Program-made: the position numbers and the translations under genes
From: an uncultured Fodinibius sp.
Lineage (GTDB): Bacteria > Bacteroidota > Rhodothermia > Balneolales > Balneolaceae
Length of the DNA: 64,000 nt
NCBI GenBank assembly: GCA_913057775.1
Contig: CAJXOG010000006.1
Coordinates: forward strand, 116,138-180,137
Reading direction: 5' to 3'
The notes under the pieces: generated by a model
The model's database searches: none
Told to the model about the DNA's origin: nothing
The model's input: the letters and a program-made list of their open reading frames with translations, nothing else
Shown here: piece by piece, positions 1 to 9,833 of the stretch
How positions within the stretch are numbered: position 1 is the stretch's first letter
How the letters are laid out: each line of letters opens with the position of its first letter

Positions 1-110
1 GAAGTAGTAAAAATACGCTTATTCCTTTTTTCATAATTATAAAAACGAAGCGGCTGGAAAAATATTTAATGCCAATACCTTATTCTATCAAAAGTTTGGA
101 CAAATAAAAA

Positions 111-133
111 AAGCCCCGAGATTCGGGGCTTTT
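111..133 (-). terminator. Rho-independent terminator of rpoD
   Basis: A 9-bp perfect stem (111-119 with 123-131) closes a 3-nt loop. Read on the minus strand it is followed by a run of T. It lies 24 bp after the rpoD stop codon, so it most likely ends the rpoD transcript. Confidence 0.85.
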
Positions 134-157
134 AATTATCAAACAAGTTTGCGGGTT

Positions 158-1012
158 TTATCCTAAGTAAGCACGCAGCGCAGCGCTTCTGTTATGGTGA
201 CGCAACTTACGGAGTGCTTTCTCTTTAATCTGACGAACACGTTCGCGTGTCAAATCAAAACGCTCACCAATTTCTTCGAGCGTTAACGAGTGCTCGCGGC
301 CAATACCAAAATAGAGGCGTATAACCTCTGCCTCTCGATTTGTCAGCTTTGAAAGCGCACGCTCAATTTCAACCTTGAGCGATTCACCCATCAGATCCGT
401 ATCCGGATCGGGTGTTTCTTCATTTTCAAGCACATCGAGCAGACGGTTGTCTTCACCCTGTGCAAACGGCGCATCTACAGAAAGGTGGCGGCCGGAAATT
501 TTGAGCGTATCAGCTACTTCCGAAACGGTCATATCCAAGCTTTCAGCAAGTTCAGCAGCAGAAGGTACACGTTCATACTCCTGCTCCAACTTGGAAAGCT
601 CTTTACCAATCTTGTTAAGCGCACCCACTCGGTTTAGCGGCAAGCGAACAATTCGGCTTTGCTCAGCCAGTGCCTGCAAAATAGACTGACGAATCCACCA
701 AACAGCATATGAAATAAATTTAAAACCACGCGTTTCATCAAAACGCTTGGCGGCTTTAATCAAGCCGAGATTCCCTTCATTGATAAGGTCGCCCAGTGAA
801 AGCCCTTGGTTTTGATACTGCTTTGCAACAGAAACTACAAAACGAAGGTTTGCTTTGGTTAAATCTTCAAGCGCTTTTTGACTGCCTTTTTGAATCTCTT
901 TGGCAAGTCTAACCTCGTCTTCGGGAGTAATAAGTTTTTCTTTTCCAATCTCCTGTAAATAGCGGTCGAGAGATTCTGATTCTCGAGTAGAAATACCTGA
1001 ACTTCTAGCCAC
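158..1012 (-). CDS. rpoD: Primary RNA polymerase sigma factor RpoD/SigA (short Bacteroidota type)
   Basis: Housekeeping sigma-70 factor that directs core RNA polymerase to most promoters. The 284 residues contain region 1.2 ([20 protein letters not shown]), region 2 with the core- and -10-binding helices ([34 protein letters not shown]), region 3, and region 4 with the -35 helix-turn-helix ([20 protein letters not shown]). The long acidic region 1.1 and the non-conserved insert of E. coli RpoD are absent, as is usual in Bacteroidota. The only usable start is GTG at 1012: upstream in frame there is no ATG, TTG or GTG before a stop at 1031-1033. It lies 181 bp downstream of deoB, so it probably has its own promoter as well as possible read-through from the pepF-deoB operon. 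No exact TAnnTTTG element is visible in that gap. Confidence 0.96.
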   Translation of the reverse strand: MARSSGISTRESESLDRYLQEIGKEKLITPEDEVRLAKEIQKGSQKALEDLTKANLRFVVSVAKQYQNQGLSLGDLINEGNLGLIKAAKRFDETRGFKFISYAVWWIRQSILQALAEQSRIVRLPLNRVGALNKIGKELSKLEQEYERVPSAAELAESLDMTVSEVADTLKISGRHLSVDAPFAQGEDNRLLDVLENEETPDPDTDLMGESLKVEIERALSKLTNREAEVIRLYFGIGREHSLTLEEIGERFDLTRERVRQIKEKALRKLRHHNRSAALRAYLG

Positions 1013-1193
1013 GGGATGTGATGGGTTAAATTAGGATTTATTTGCGTTGATTTGATCTGCTGCTAAAGATCACTTCGATAAGACAATCAAGTTAAATGGG
1101 ATATATAACGACTAAATCGGATATATGTTGTCTATTCTAGATCTCTATAATATAGGACTTTTATATGTCAATTTCGAACCAATTTTAACGGCT

Positions 1194-2366
1194 CTACTCA
1201 ACCTCATTTAACATTGATGTGCCCGGAAATGATTCCGAAATCCCAAATAAATCAGCAGCGGTACTTGCTATATCACTGAAAGTATCACGGGTTCCCAAAT
1301 TAACGCGTTCAGCCTTGTCAGAAGGACATATTAATACGGGAACGAACTCTCGGCTGTGATCGGTGCTTTCGGATGTAGGATCGTTACCGTGATCACCGGT
1401 AATAATCAATATATCATCCTCATCTAATTTACTTACGATCGCGGGAATCGCCCGATCAAATTCCTGCAAACATTCTGCAAATCCCTGCGGATCAAGGCGG
1501 TGGCCATATTTTTGATCTGTGTCAATCAGGTTTACAAATACGAAACTATCTTCAGCAGCCGACATCAGGCTTAGCAGTTGAGAAATTCCTTCAGCATTGC
1601 TTTTGGTGCGCCGAAATTGGGTAAAATACTCTTCGGTAAAAAGATCAACGACCTTCCCAATAGAATAGGTCTTAATGCCCTGCTGCTGCAACCGATTGAT
1701 GATATTATGTTCGGGCGGCTTCAGCGAAAAATCGTGACGCTTTTCCGAAATACGTTCAAAATTTCCAGACTCTCCTGTAAACGGACGTGCAATTACTCGT
1801 CCTACCCCGTGTTCGTCCTGCAGCACTTCTTTGCGCGCAAATTCACACCATTTGTAAAGCGTATCTACAGAGATTACATCCACATGGGCAGCGACCTGAA
1901 ACACACTGTCGGCCGATGTATACACGATAGGATATCCGGTTTCCATATGCTCCTCACCGTAATCGGCAATAACTTCGGTACCCGAATACGGTTTATTAAC
2001 CAACACCTTTTCAACGCCTATTCCCTCACAAAACTGATCAATAACCTCTTGGGGAAAACCATCAGGGTAGGTTGGAAAGGGCCGGTTTAGTTGTATACCG
2101 GCAATTTCCCAGTGGCCCGTTGTAGAATCCTTTCCGGCCGATAGTTCCCGCATTTTCCCATAAGCACAAATAGGTTCTGATTCTACAGCTACCGATGCCA
2201 GCGGAATGATGTTGCCAAGACCCATTCGCTGTAAATTGGGTAACTTGACTTCTGTTTCCTCACACACATGGCCCAGCGTATTTTCATCTTCATCTCCGTA
2301 TTCAGAGGCATCCTCTTGTGCCCCAACGCCCAGACCATCGACAACAATTACATAACAATTTCCCAT
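1194..2366 (-). CDS. deoB: Phosphopentomutase
   Basis: Interconverts ribose-1-phosphate and ribose-5-phosphate (and the deoxy forms), linking nucleoside salvage to the pentose phosphate pathway. It is a 390-residue alkaline-phosphatase-superfamily enzyme of normal family length. Visible motifs are the N-terminal metal site (VVDGLGVGA), the phospho-threonine loop GKDSTTGHWEIAG near residue 80-90, and the second metal site GDHGNDPTSESTDHS near the C-terminus. In the first motif the usual D-S-x-G is D-G-L-G, a small deviation next to a metal ligand. It is the last gene of a tight three-gene minus-strand run (pepF, GAF protein, deoB), starting 5 bp after the preceding stop. No other nucleoside catabolism gene is nearby, so the linkage is probably transcriptional rather than metabolic. 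Confidence 0.93.
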   Translation of the reverse strand: MGNCYVIVVDGLGVGAQEDASEYGDEDENTLGHVCEETEVKLPNLQRMGLGNIIPLASVAVESEPICAYGKMRELSAGKDSTTGHWEIAGIQLNRPFPTYPDGFPQEVIDQFCEGIGVEKVLVNKPYSGTEVIADYGEEHMETGYPIVYTSADSVFQVAAHVDVISVDTLYKWCEFARKEVLQDEHGVGRVIARPFTGESGNFERISEKRHDFSLKPPEHNIINRLQQQGIKTYSIGKVVDLFTEEYFTQFRRTKSNAEGISQLLSLMSAAEDSFVFVNLIDTDQKYGHRLDPQGFAECLQEFDRAIPAIVSKLDEDDILIITGDHGNDPTSESTDHSREFVPVLICPSDKAERVNLGTRDTFSDIASTAADLFGISESFPGTSMLNEVE

Positions 2367-2371
2367 AAATG

Positions 2372-3883
2372 TTATACCGCTTCATTTTTATTGGATTTTA
2401 GTGCCTGTGATAAAGCTGATTTGGCATTTTTCAATACTTGATAGCTGTCACTATAGTCGCTGTCCAAACGCACAAATCCCACTTTTATACCCGTTTCAAT
2501 ATGGATACCGTTTGAAAGTTCAAACGAACTGTCAAATTTCTTTTTAATGGACTTACTCCAGTTTTTTACGGCATCCTCATCTTTACTCTGGATTAAAAAG
2601 GAATACACATAGTCAGAGTTATATCCCAAAATTCCGTTATAACCGAACTGACTCGGATTAAATGATGCAATCAGATCTTTCTGCATCTGGTCCAACTGAT
2701 CCATCCGCAACTTGGTTCGAATTTCAGGCAGATTCGAAAGGGTTACTAGTCCAAACCAAGTTTTCTGCATTCCTGAATCAGGATTGAGACGACGTAATTC
2801 TGAATTTATAGTCTGCTCCCAAAGCTCCGGCAAATAAGCCTCATACTGATTTGTAAAAACAGAGCTGTCAACATCCAGTTTGGGATTATTTGAGAGCATC
2901 TGCAAACCCGCAATACGCACCAGGTTAATTAACTTGTGTTTCGACGATTCCTTAAAAATAAGCGGATTTTTGTCATACACCAGCACCACCCCCTGTCGCC
3001 GTCCCTTCATCTTCAGCGGAATAGCAAGTGTAGCACCTTCAGAATTTAGTTCACGTGGCGAAAGTCGCTTGGGATTATTATTAAAATGGATAGCAAATTC
3101 AGCCTCACCTTGCTCAACAGCCTCATAAGCCAAAGAACGCTCTTCCATTTTCATCCCGATAGGTGGGGCATATTTGGCCTCATCAGCGTTTAGAACATTA
3201 TACCAATTGTCGATTCCTCGTGTGATAAACGAAACACCGCCGTCGTATAAAAATGATTGAATAGTATTTAATAGTTTCTTCATCAATTCTGCACGGTGAC
3301 AACGAACCTCCAACTCCGAAAGACAATCCTCGTAATCAATCCACTCATCCTGCTGCTCGTAAAGATCACTGATCTCCAAGTAGGTATTCAGCACATTACG
3401 CAAGGCATTGATGTACGAATAAATAACATCACTTTTATTCTCAGTAAAAATATGATCCTGGGATTCCAACACCGTTATGGCTACCGTTTCTCCATTATTT
3501 ACAAATGGAAGCAACGTAATATACTTAACCGGTACTTTGCTGTAGTAATGATTTAATGCAGAAGCCGGAATATCTTCACCCACTTCAATCGCCGTAGGTT
3601 CATCCAAATCCTTAAACTCATCGAGGAAGTGCTTGTCAAAACTGATCCGATCTTTGAACATCACATTTTCGAACACCGTCGATTTTGTCTCCATCACAAA
3701 CTGCTCCCGCGAACGGTTAACCCAGTACATATATACCGTTTCCATTTCGGAAGCACTCTGTAGCAGAAAAATCAGATCATTCAGCACCTGCTTGAATTCT
3801 CGAAGTGCTTTTTCCTGACGTTTCTGTCCCATTAATTCGGCATTCGATCGTTCCTTTTCCCGTGCCGTTGCGTAATTATCCAT
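2372..3883 (-). CDS. GAF-GAF protein with a degenerate GGDEF-like C-terminal domain
   Basis: Cytoplasmic 503-residue protein with no signal peptide or membrane segment. A short N-terminal coiled region (1-30) is followed by two GAF-like sensory segments (about 35-175 and 195-335), each with the alternating strands and closing helix of that fold. The last 150 residues (about 350-500) follow the secondary structure of a diguanylate cyclase domain, ending in a strand-helix element (GIKVGFVRLDSDYSDSYQVL) that matches the end of GGDEF domains. The active-site strand that should read GGDEF reads NSDYV (residues 422-426), so cyclase activity is very unlikely. It may be a ligand sensor or enzymatically dead regulatory partner. 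It lies between pepF and deoB with gaps of 6 and 5 bp. The GGDEF relationship is my reading of fold pattern, not a search result. Confidence 0.6.
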   Translation of the reverse strand: MDNYATAREKERSNAELMGQKRQEKALREFKQVLNDLIFLLQSASEMETVYMYWVNRSREQFVMETKSTVFENVMFKDRISFDKHFLDEFKDLDEPTAIEVGEDIPASALNHYYSKVPVKYITLLPFVNNGETVAITVLESQDHIFTENKSDVIYSYINALRNVLNTYLEISDLYEQQDEWIDYEDCLSELEVRCHRAELMKKLLNTIQSFLYDGGVSFITRGIDNWYNVLNADEAKYAPPIGMKMEERSLAYEAVEQGEAEFAIHFNNNPKRLSPRELNSEGATLAIPLKMKGRRQGVVLVYDKNPLIFKESSKHKLINLVRIAGLQMLSNNPKLDVDSSVFTNQYEAYLPELWEQTINSELRRLNPDSGMQKTWFGLVTLSNLPEIRTKLRMDQLDQMQKDLIASFNPSQFGYNGILGYNSDYVYSFLIQSKDEDAVKNWSKSIKKKFDSSFELSNGIHIETGIKVGFVRLDSDYSDSYQVLKNAKSALSQALKSNKNEAV

Positions 3884-3889
3884 CCCCTT

Positions 3890-5686
3890 TTAATTTATCT
3901 TTGTTGCAAGTTCTTCTGCCTGTTTAATCATTCCCTCAATAGCCGAAAGACCATTATCCCAAAAGTCCGGCTGCGTAATATCTAATCCCAGCTTGCCAAC
4001 TATGTTTTCCGGCCAGTCAGATCCACCCGCGCGTAGCATCTCAATATATTTATCTGAGAACCCATTTTCTGAACGCGTATATTCTTGATACAGCGCTAAC
4101 ACCAGCAACTCACCAAAGGCATAAGCATACACATAACCCGGCGTATGTAAAAAGTGCGGTATATAACTCCACCAAAGATTGTATTCCTCTGTAAGTGTAA
4201 CCGAATCGCCATAGACTGCTTCCTGTGTCTCACGCCATAATTTAGAAAAATCATCTGTGGTAAGCTCTCCTTTTTCACGCCTGTGGGTATGCATGGCATG
4301 CTCAAACCGGTTCATCGAAACCTGACGAAATACTGTTGCAATGGTATCATCGATTTTACCGATCAGCAGCGCCAGCTTTTCCTTGGGATCGTCGAGCTTA
4401 CGCATCAATTTCTGAAAAACCAGCATTTCGCCAAATACAGACGCTGTTTCGGCAGTCGTCAAAGGAGTATCAGCCTGCAGGGCTCCTTGCTCCCGAGATA
4501 AATACTGGTGAACACCATGACCCAATTCATGAGCCAGTGTTTGCACATCACGAATCTTTCCATCAAAATTCATAAATACATACGGATGCACCGATGGTAC
4601 GGTGCTAGCCGAATACGCTCCGCCCCGCTTGCCGGGCTTCATCGCAGCATCAATCCAGTTTTTGTCAAAAAATTTGCGGGTGACTGTACCCATCTCTGAA
4701 TGAAAATCAGTGTAAGAATCCAGAACCATTTCCTGGGCTTCATCCCACTGAATTTTCTTTTTGCTTTCAAGAATGGGCGCATACCGATCGTAGTCATAGA
4801 GTTTATCATATCCCAAGAGGCTACGTTTCAGATCATAAAACCGGTGAACGAGATCATAATTACTCGTAACCGAATCAATCAACACCTCGACTGTTTCGTC
4901 ATTAATCTCATTAGCCAGATTTCGGGATGAGATCCAGCTATCATAGTCGCGCAACTTATCATCGGTATGCTTATCAGCCAGCAGCGTATTAAAGATGAAC
5001 GTTAGCGTACGACTGTGATCTTCGAAGGTTTCCGTCAGCGATGCATGTGCTCGTTTTCGCAGATCCCGATCAGGCTCGTGAAGCTTACTCAACACTTCCT
5101 GCTGCGTAAGTTCTTCTCCATCAAGATCAAAACGTGCCGCGCCCATGGTTTCATCAAAATAGCGATTCCACGCACTGCGACCGGTTACTTTCTTTGCGGA
5201 TAATACCTGCTCTTCCTTCTCACTCAGCACATGATCCTTGTATCGACGGGAGGTCTCCAGGTAGTGCTTGTACTGTTCCAGCTCATCACTTTCAATCAGC
5301 TTCCGGGCTTTTTCATCATCTACAGCCAACCACTCCACATCAAAAAACACCAGCTTCTGATGAATTTCAGAAGCAAGTTCACTTGCTTCCTGTTTCAGCT
5401 TCCCGTATTCGGGCTTATTAGTATTAGTCGACCAGATGAGATGTGCATACGAACCAATCTTTCCAACCATCTCAATAAGCTCTTCATAATCTTTAAGAGC
5501 CTGCTTCATACTTTCTTCATTAAGATCGGCTACGTTTCCTTTGTACGTTGATGCAAATTCTTCAGCCTTCTCAGCAACTTTTTGTTTGTCATTTTCAAGA
5601 GCTGGGTCATCAATAGAATTGTAGAGGTCAGAAAGATCCCATTGCACATTTTCTGCCCCAGTTTTTTCTTTTACTTTATCGCTCAT
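3890..5686 (-). CDS. pepF: Oligoendopeptidase F (M3B family zinc metallopeptidase)
   Basis: Cytoplasmic zinc oligopeptidase that trims medium-length peptides, including leftovers of signal peptides. The 598-residue length is typical of the M3B/PepF branch. The zinc motif HELGH is at residues 386-390 and the third ligand lies in TAETAS (E413). The long helical N-terminal half forms the substrate-restricting channel in this family. There is no signal peptide. It is the promoter-proximal gene of a compact minus-strand operon; an exact TAnnTTTG element is present upstream (5729-5736, minus strand) but no TTG sits 19-21 bp before it. The opposite strand within this gene holds several long but unconvincing open frames. 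Confidence 0.95.
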   Translation of the reverse strand: MSDKVKEKTGAENVQWDLSDLYNSIDDPALENDKQKVAEKAEEFASTYKGNVADLNEESMKQALKDYEELIEMVGKIGSYAHLIWSTNTNKPEYGKLKQEASELASEIHQKLVFFDVEWLAVDDEKARKLIESDELEQYKHYLETSRRYKDHVLSEKEEQVLSAKKVTGRSAWNRYFDETMGAARFDLDGEELTQQEVLSKLHEPDRDLRKRAHASLTETFEDHSRTLTFIFNTLLADKHTDDKLRDYDSWISSRNLANEINDETVEVLIDSVTSNYDLVHRFYDLKRSLLGYDKLYDYDRYAPILESKKKIQWDEAQEMVLDSYTDFHSEMGTVTRKFFDKNWIDAAMKPGKRGGAYSASTVPSVHPYVFMNFDGKIRDVQTLAHELGHGVHQYLSREQGALQADTPLTTAETASVFGEMLVFQKLMRKLDDPKEKLALLIGKIDDTIATVFRQVSMNRFEHAMHTHRREKGELTTDDFSKLWRETQEAVYGDSVTLTEEYNLWWSYIPHFLHTPGYVYAYAFGELLVLALYQEYTRSENGFSDKYIEMLRAGGSDWPENIVGKLGLDITQPDFWDNGLSAIEGMIKQAEELATKIN

Positions 5687-5905
5687 AAATTTCCTGAAAC
5701 CTACTTTATCTAATCATTGTTAGGGTATCAAAATTAGCAAACCCAAAGCAAAAATTATCTCTGCTCAAGAATCGTAATTTAATATCACAATGATTAACTT
5801 TACGCTTGATTGTTTATGGTTTAAAGAAACCAAAAATAACATTCAATATTAACTCTTGCAGACGTTTATTTACTAATAATTTAAACCACTGAATAAGACC
5901 ATATT

Positions 5906-8900
5906 TTGAAGTCGCTCGAAGCTGTTTTCGGACCTAATTCCGCACTTGTTGAAGAACTGTTTAATCAATATAAAGAAGATCCCTCTTCTGTTCCCAATCA
6001 TTGGCGCCAATATTTTGACGAGATTGAAGGCGTAGAACGACCAGAAGATCTGAAATCGGAGGCACAAAAAGCTGGTAATGGTCCGGCGCCTGCCGAAACT
6101 ACTCCATCAAAGCCAAAGGAACAGAAAAAAACCAAGAAAGCACCCCAGCCAAAAGACGATGCCGACGCTGACATCCCTTCCGGAGCTACCCTTGAAAAAA
6201 TCAAAGGCGTATCCAGCAAGATTGTCGAAAATATGGATGAAAGTCTGGAAGTGCCCACTGCCACTTCGGTTCGTTCACTGCCCATGAAAATGCTCATTGA
6301 GGATCGGGCTATCATCAACCGACATTTGAAGCAGCGCAATGAACCTAAGTCTTCATTCACGCACTATATTGCTTGGGCGATTATCAAAGCGTTGGAAGAA
6401 TATCCTAACATGAACAACTCGTTCATATACAAAGATGGCGAGCCCCACAAAGTTATTCCAGACCAAGTTAATCTGGGTTTGGCCATTGACGTTCAAAATA
6501 AGGATGGCTCTCGCAATCTCCTCGTGCCCAATATCAAAGGTGTAGATAAGATGAACTTTAAGGAGTTTCTCTATGCCTATTCAGATCTTGTTGATAAAGC
6601 CCGAAACGGCAATCTCGAAATTTCTGACTTTCAGGGTACAACTCTTACGCTTACAAACCCGGGGATGATCGGAACCGTGCAATCTGTACCACGGCTGATG
6701 AAAACCCAGGGTGCTATTATCGCTACCGGGGCCATTGACTATCCGGCGGAATACCAATCAATGTCGCAGGAGGTGCTCAATAAGTTGGGCATCAGTAAAG
6801 TCATGAATGTGACCTCAACATACGATCACCGCGTGATACAAGGTGCTGAGTCGGGAGCATTTTTGAAGAAAATTCACAGCTTGCTGAACGGCGAAGAGAA
6901 TTTTTATAACGAAATTTTTGAAGATCTTGAGATTCCCTATGATCCTCTGCCTTTTGGTTCCGACACCTATGTAGGCCAGCTTGATGGCAGCGGCGCTACG
7001 CTTGAACAAAACAAGCGCGCCATTAATGTAATGCGGCTTATCAATATGTATCGCACGCGCGGTCATGTGCTCGCTGATGTTGATCCACTGAGTGACGAAC
7101 CCGGGCAAAGCCCAGAGCTGGATCTTAGCTACTACGATCTTACACTTTGGGATCTGGATCGCGAATTCTATTGTGGCGGTCTTGGTGGTAATGAAAAGGC
7201 TACGCTTCGAGAAATCATTACCTTACTGCGTGAAACGTACTGCGGCAAGATGGGAGCCGAGTTCATGCACATTCTTGATCTCGAGGAACGCAAGTGGCTG
7301 CGCGAACGGATGGAGTCGACCACGAATACGCCTGAGTTGACCAAAGATCAGAAAGAGCAGATTCTTCACAAGTTGAACCAGGCGATGGCTTTTGAGCAGT
7401 TTTTGCATAAAAAGTACATTGGCCACAAGCGCTTCTCCCTCGAAGGTGAAGACACCCTTATTCCGATGATGGATCACATGCTTGAAAAAGCAGGACAAGA
7501 CCAAGTAGAAAAAATATTTATGGGTATGGCTCACCGGGGACGGTTGAATATCCTTGTTAATATTATGAACAAGCCGTACCGAAAAGTCTTTGCTGACTTT
7601 GAAGGAAATCTCGATCCCGATAGTATTCAGGGGTCCGGTGATGTTAAATACCACCTTGGTTCTAAAGGAATATATAAAACAACCTCTGGTGAGGAAGTTG
7701 AAATAGAATTAATGCCTAATCCAAGTCACCTCGAATCGGTGAATCCTGTAGTTGAAGGGGCAACACGAGCTACTCAGGATCACGATGGGGATAATGCAGA
7801 AAAGAAGCACTTACCTCTACTCATCCATGGTGATGCGGCCTTTTCAGGACAGGGCGTGGTTGCAGAGACGTTAAACATGTCGCAGCTGGATGCCTATAAA
7901 ACCGGGGGAACCATCCATATTATCTTAAACAACCAAATTGGATTTACGACCCTGCCCGAAGACGGACGATCTACTGAATATGCTTCTGATCTTGCCAAGG
8001 CTATTCTTGCCCCGATCTTTCATGTAAATGGCGACAATCCCGAAGAGGCCGTCCACGCCATGCAGATGGCATTCGAATACCGACAGAAATTTGGCAAAGA
8101 TGTGGTTATTGACTTAATAGGCTTCCGTAAGCACGGACATAATGAAGGCGACGAACCTGCATTCACACAGCCAGGTATGTATAAAGAAATCGAGAATCAT
8201 CCGACTGTGCGCGACATTTATACAGATACACTCCTGGGCCGTGGTGAATTTACCGAGGAAGAGATGCAGGAAATCTTTGATGAATTTGATGAACTTCTTC
8301 GTGAAGCTTTTGAGGATGCAAAAAATGCCTCTCCCCTCGAAGTTACCGAAGATATGATCAATCGTCATGAAATGACGCAAGAAGATTGGAACGAGTTCCC
8401 GGATACGACCTACCCAGAGGATGAGCTAAAAGATATTGCTGTCAAACTTAATACTGTTCCCAAGGATTTCGACGCCAATCCCAAGTTGTTACGACAGCTT
8501 GCCAAGCGCGCCGAAACAGTTGAAAAAAATGAGAAGAAAATCGACTGGGGCTTTGCAGAAGCATTGGCATTCGGTTCTCTATTGAAGGATGGAACAACCG
8601 TACGGCTTACCGGTCAGGATGCAGAACGCGGAACCTTTTCGCACCGCCACGCAATCCTGCATGGTACAGAAACAGATCAGCAGTTTATTCCACTTAATAA
8701 TCTTGAGGACGATCAAGCGCCCTTTTATCCCTATAACAGTCTGCTCAGCGAATTTGCCGCAGTAGGTTTTGAATTCGGATACAGTGCAGCCCAGCTCGAT
8801 GCACTCGTTATTTGGGAAGCTCAGTTTGGTGATTTCGCCAATGGTGCCCAAGTGATGATGGACCAATATATCTCAGCGAGTGAAGCGAAATGGGGCCAAA

Positions 8901-9565
8901 AATCATCCCTAGTCATGACTCTACCCCATGGGTACGAAGGTCAGGGACCTGAGCACTCATCAGCGCGACTGGAACGATATCTACAACTCTGTGCTGAAGA
9001 TAACATGCAGGTTGTCAACCTTACGACTCCTGCTCAGTATTTTCACATCTTGCGCAAGCAAGCAAAACAGGATGATAAAAAACCGCTAATGATAATGTCT
9101 CCTAAGAGCTTACTGCGTCACCCGTTGGCAACATCCAAAACAGATGATTTAGCCGAGGGACAATATCAGCCGTTTATTCCTGATCAGGAAGTAGAAGACA
9201 AGAGTAATATCGATCGATTGGTCATCTGTTCCGGAAAGGTCTACTATGATCTGTATAAGCAGCGTCAGGATGAGGAAATCCATAATGTGGCTATTGTCCG
9301 ATTAGAGCAATTTTATCCCTTCCCGGACAAAGACGTTAGCGATATTTTGGATGAATACAGTCATGTTGATGATATCGTTTGGTGCCAAGAAGAACCAAAA
9401 AATATGGGCGCATGGACATTCATCTCTACGCGTATTATGCAACAGCTCAAAGATGGACAAAATCTGCGTTATGTAGGTCGACTGGCTTCTGCTTCACCGG
9501 CTGCCGGACAGAAGAAAGTCCACAAAGCCGAACAGGAAAAACTTGTCAATGAGGCTTTGAACTAA
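5906..9565 (+). CDS. kgd: Multifunctional 2-oxoglutarate dehydrogenase/decarboxylase, fused E2-E1 (Kgd type)
   Basis: TCA-cycle enzyme acting on 2-oxoglutarate with thiamine pyrophosphate. The 1219 residues are, in order: an E1-type N-terminal helix (about 1-40), a Lys/Pro/Ala-rich linker (about 55-95), an E2 succinyltransferase catalytic domain (about 100-330) with its DHRVIQG motif (catalytic His308), and a complete E1 (about 370-1219). The TPP/Mg motif is GD at 642-643 with NN at 675-676. There is no lipoyl domain or subunit-binding domain, exactly as in actinobacterial Kgd/OdhA, so lipoyl groups must come in trans from another E2. The start is TTG at 5906: a stop at 5894-5896 leaves only ATT, CAT and GAC codons between. 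It is a single-gene unit ended by the hairpin at 9592-9625. Besides oxidative succinyl-CoA formation, the family can release succinic semialdehyde or carry out carboligation. Confidence 0.95.
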   Translation: MKSLEAVFGPNSALVEELFNQYKEDPSSVPNHWRQYFDEIEGVERPEDLKSEAQKAGNGPAPAETTPSKPKEQKKTKKAPQPKDDADADIPSGATLEKIKGVSSKIVENMDESLEVPTATSVRSLPMKMLIEDRAIINRHLKQRNEPKSSFTHYIAWAIIKALEEYPNMNNSFIYKDGEPHKVIPDQVNLGLAIDVQNKDGSRNLLVPNIKGVDKMNFKEFLYAYSDLVDKARNGNLEISDFQGTTLTLTNPGMIGTVQSVPRLMKTQGAIIATGAIDYPAEYQSMSQEVLNKLGISKVMNVTSTYDHRVIQGAESGAFLKKIHSLLNGEENFYNEIFEDLEIPYDPLPFGSDTYVGQLDGSGATLEQNKRAINVMRLINMYRTRGHVLADVDPLSDEPGQSPELDLSYYDLTLWDLDREFYCGGLGGNEKATLREIITLLRETYCGKMGAEFMHILDLEERKWLRERMESTTNTPELTKDQKEQILHKLNQAMAFEQFLHKKYIGHKRFSLEGEDTLIPMMDHMLEKAGQDQVEKIFMGMAHRGRLNILVNIMNKPYRKVFADFEGNLDPDSIQGSGDVKYHLGSKGIYKTTSGEEVEIELMPNPSHLESVNPVVEGATRATQDHDGDNAEKKHLPLLIHGDAAFSGQGVVAETLNMSQLDAYKTGGTIHIILNNQIGFTTLPEDGRSTEYASDLAKAILAPIFHVNGDNPEEAVHAMQMAFEYRQKFGKDVVIDLIGFRKHGHNEGDEPAFTQPGMYKEIENHPTVRDIYTDTLLGRGEFTEEEMQEIFDEFDELLREAFEDAKNASPLEVTEDMINRHEMTQEDWNEFPDTTYPEDELKDIAVKLNTVPKDFDANPKLLRQLAKRAETVEKNEKKIDWGFAEALAFGSLLKDGTTVRLTGQDAERGTFSHRHAILHGTETDQQFIPLNNLEDDQAPFYPYNSLLSEFAAVGFEFGYSAAQLDALVIWEAQFGDFANGAQVMMDQYISASEAKWGQKSSLVMTLPHGYEGQGPEHSSARLERYLQLCAEDNMQVVNLTTPAQYFHILRKQAKQDDKKPLMIMSPKSLLRHPLATSKTDDLAEGQYQPFIPDQEVEDKSNIDRLVICSGKVYYDLYKQRQDEEIHNVAIVRLEQFYPFPDKDVSDILDEYSHVDDIVWCQEEPKNMGAWTFISTRIMQQLKDGQNLRYVGRLASASPAAGQKKVHKAEQEKLVNEALN

Positions 9566-9591
9566 GCTTTTAAAACTGCTTCAAAAATTTT

Positions 9592-9625
9592 AGGCATCGT
9601 AGCTTATTAGCTGCGATGCCTTTTT
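9592..9625 (+). terminator. Rho-independent terminator of kgd
   Basis: A 13-bp stem (9592-9604 with 9609-9621, one G-U pair) with a 4-nt loop is followed by five T. It lies 26 bp after the kgd stop codon. Confidence 0.9.
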
Positions 9626-9729
9626 AATTTTCCAGACCCTCATTGCAGAATCTATCTTGTACAAATTAGCTTTTATTGAAAGTTTCGGCGTAGGCATGCT
9701 TTGCTACAGGATAGGTTTTGGCAAGGCGT

Positions 9730-9757
9730 GCACCTTTTGGCTTGAACCAAAAGGTGC
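9730..9757. repeat. Extragenic palindrome (REP-like)
   Basis: Perfect 11-bp inverted repeat GCACCTTTTGG / CCAAAAGGTGC around a 6-nt centre, in the gap between kgd and the convergent sugar porter. It lacks a flanking T run on either strand, so it is not an ordinary terminator. Similar palindromes recur between genes in Bacteroidota genomes (recollection, not a search). Only one copy is visible in this window. Confidence 0.5.
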
Positions 9758-9833
9758 TAAAGGATCAAGGCTATTTTACTCTGAATGCTGTCGTACTAAA
9801 CTATGCTGGGTTAATAATAATCCCAAGTACTAC

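Noticed and set aside
1080..1190. TTGACA...TATAGA sigma-70-like promoter before rpoD (minus strand)
   Set aside because: The spacing is 16 bp, but this sequence is AT-rich and the better supported promoters in the window use TAnnTTTG. Evidence is too weak to list.
1578..2090. 170-residue open frame antisense to deoB
   Set aside because: It is a shadow of a well-supported gene and has no recognisable domain.
5729..5736. TAATTTTG element upstream of pepF
   Set aside because: It fits TAnnTTTG, but no TTG lies 19-21 bp upstream, so I did not call a promoter.
7223..7654. 143-residue open frame antisense to kgd
   Set aside because: Antisense shadow of the E1 domain; Phe/His-rich, with no family pattern.
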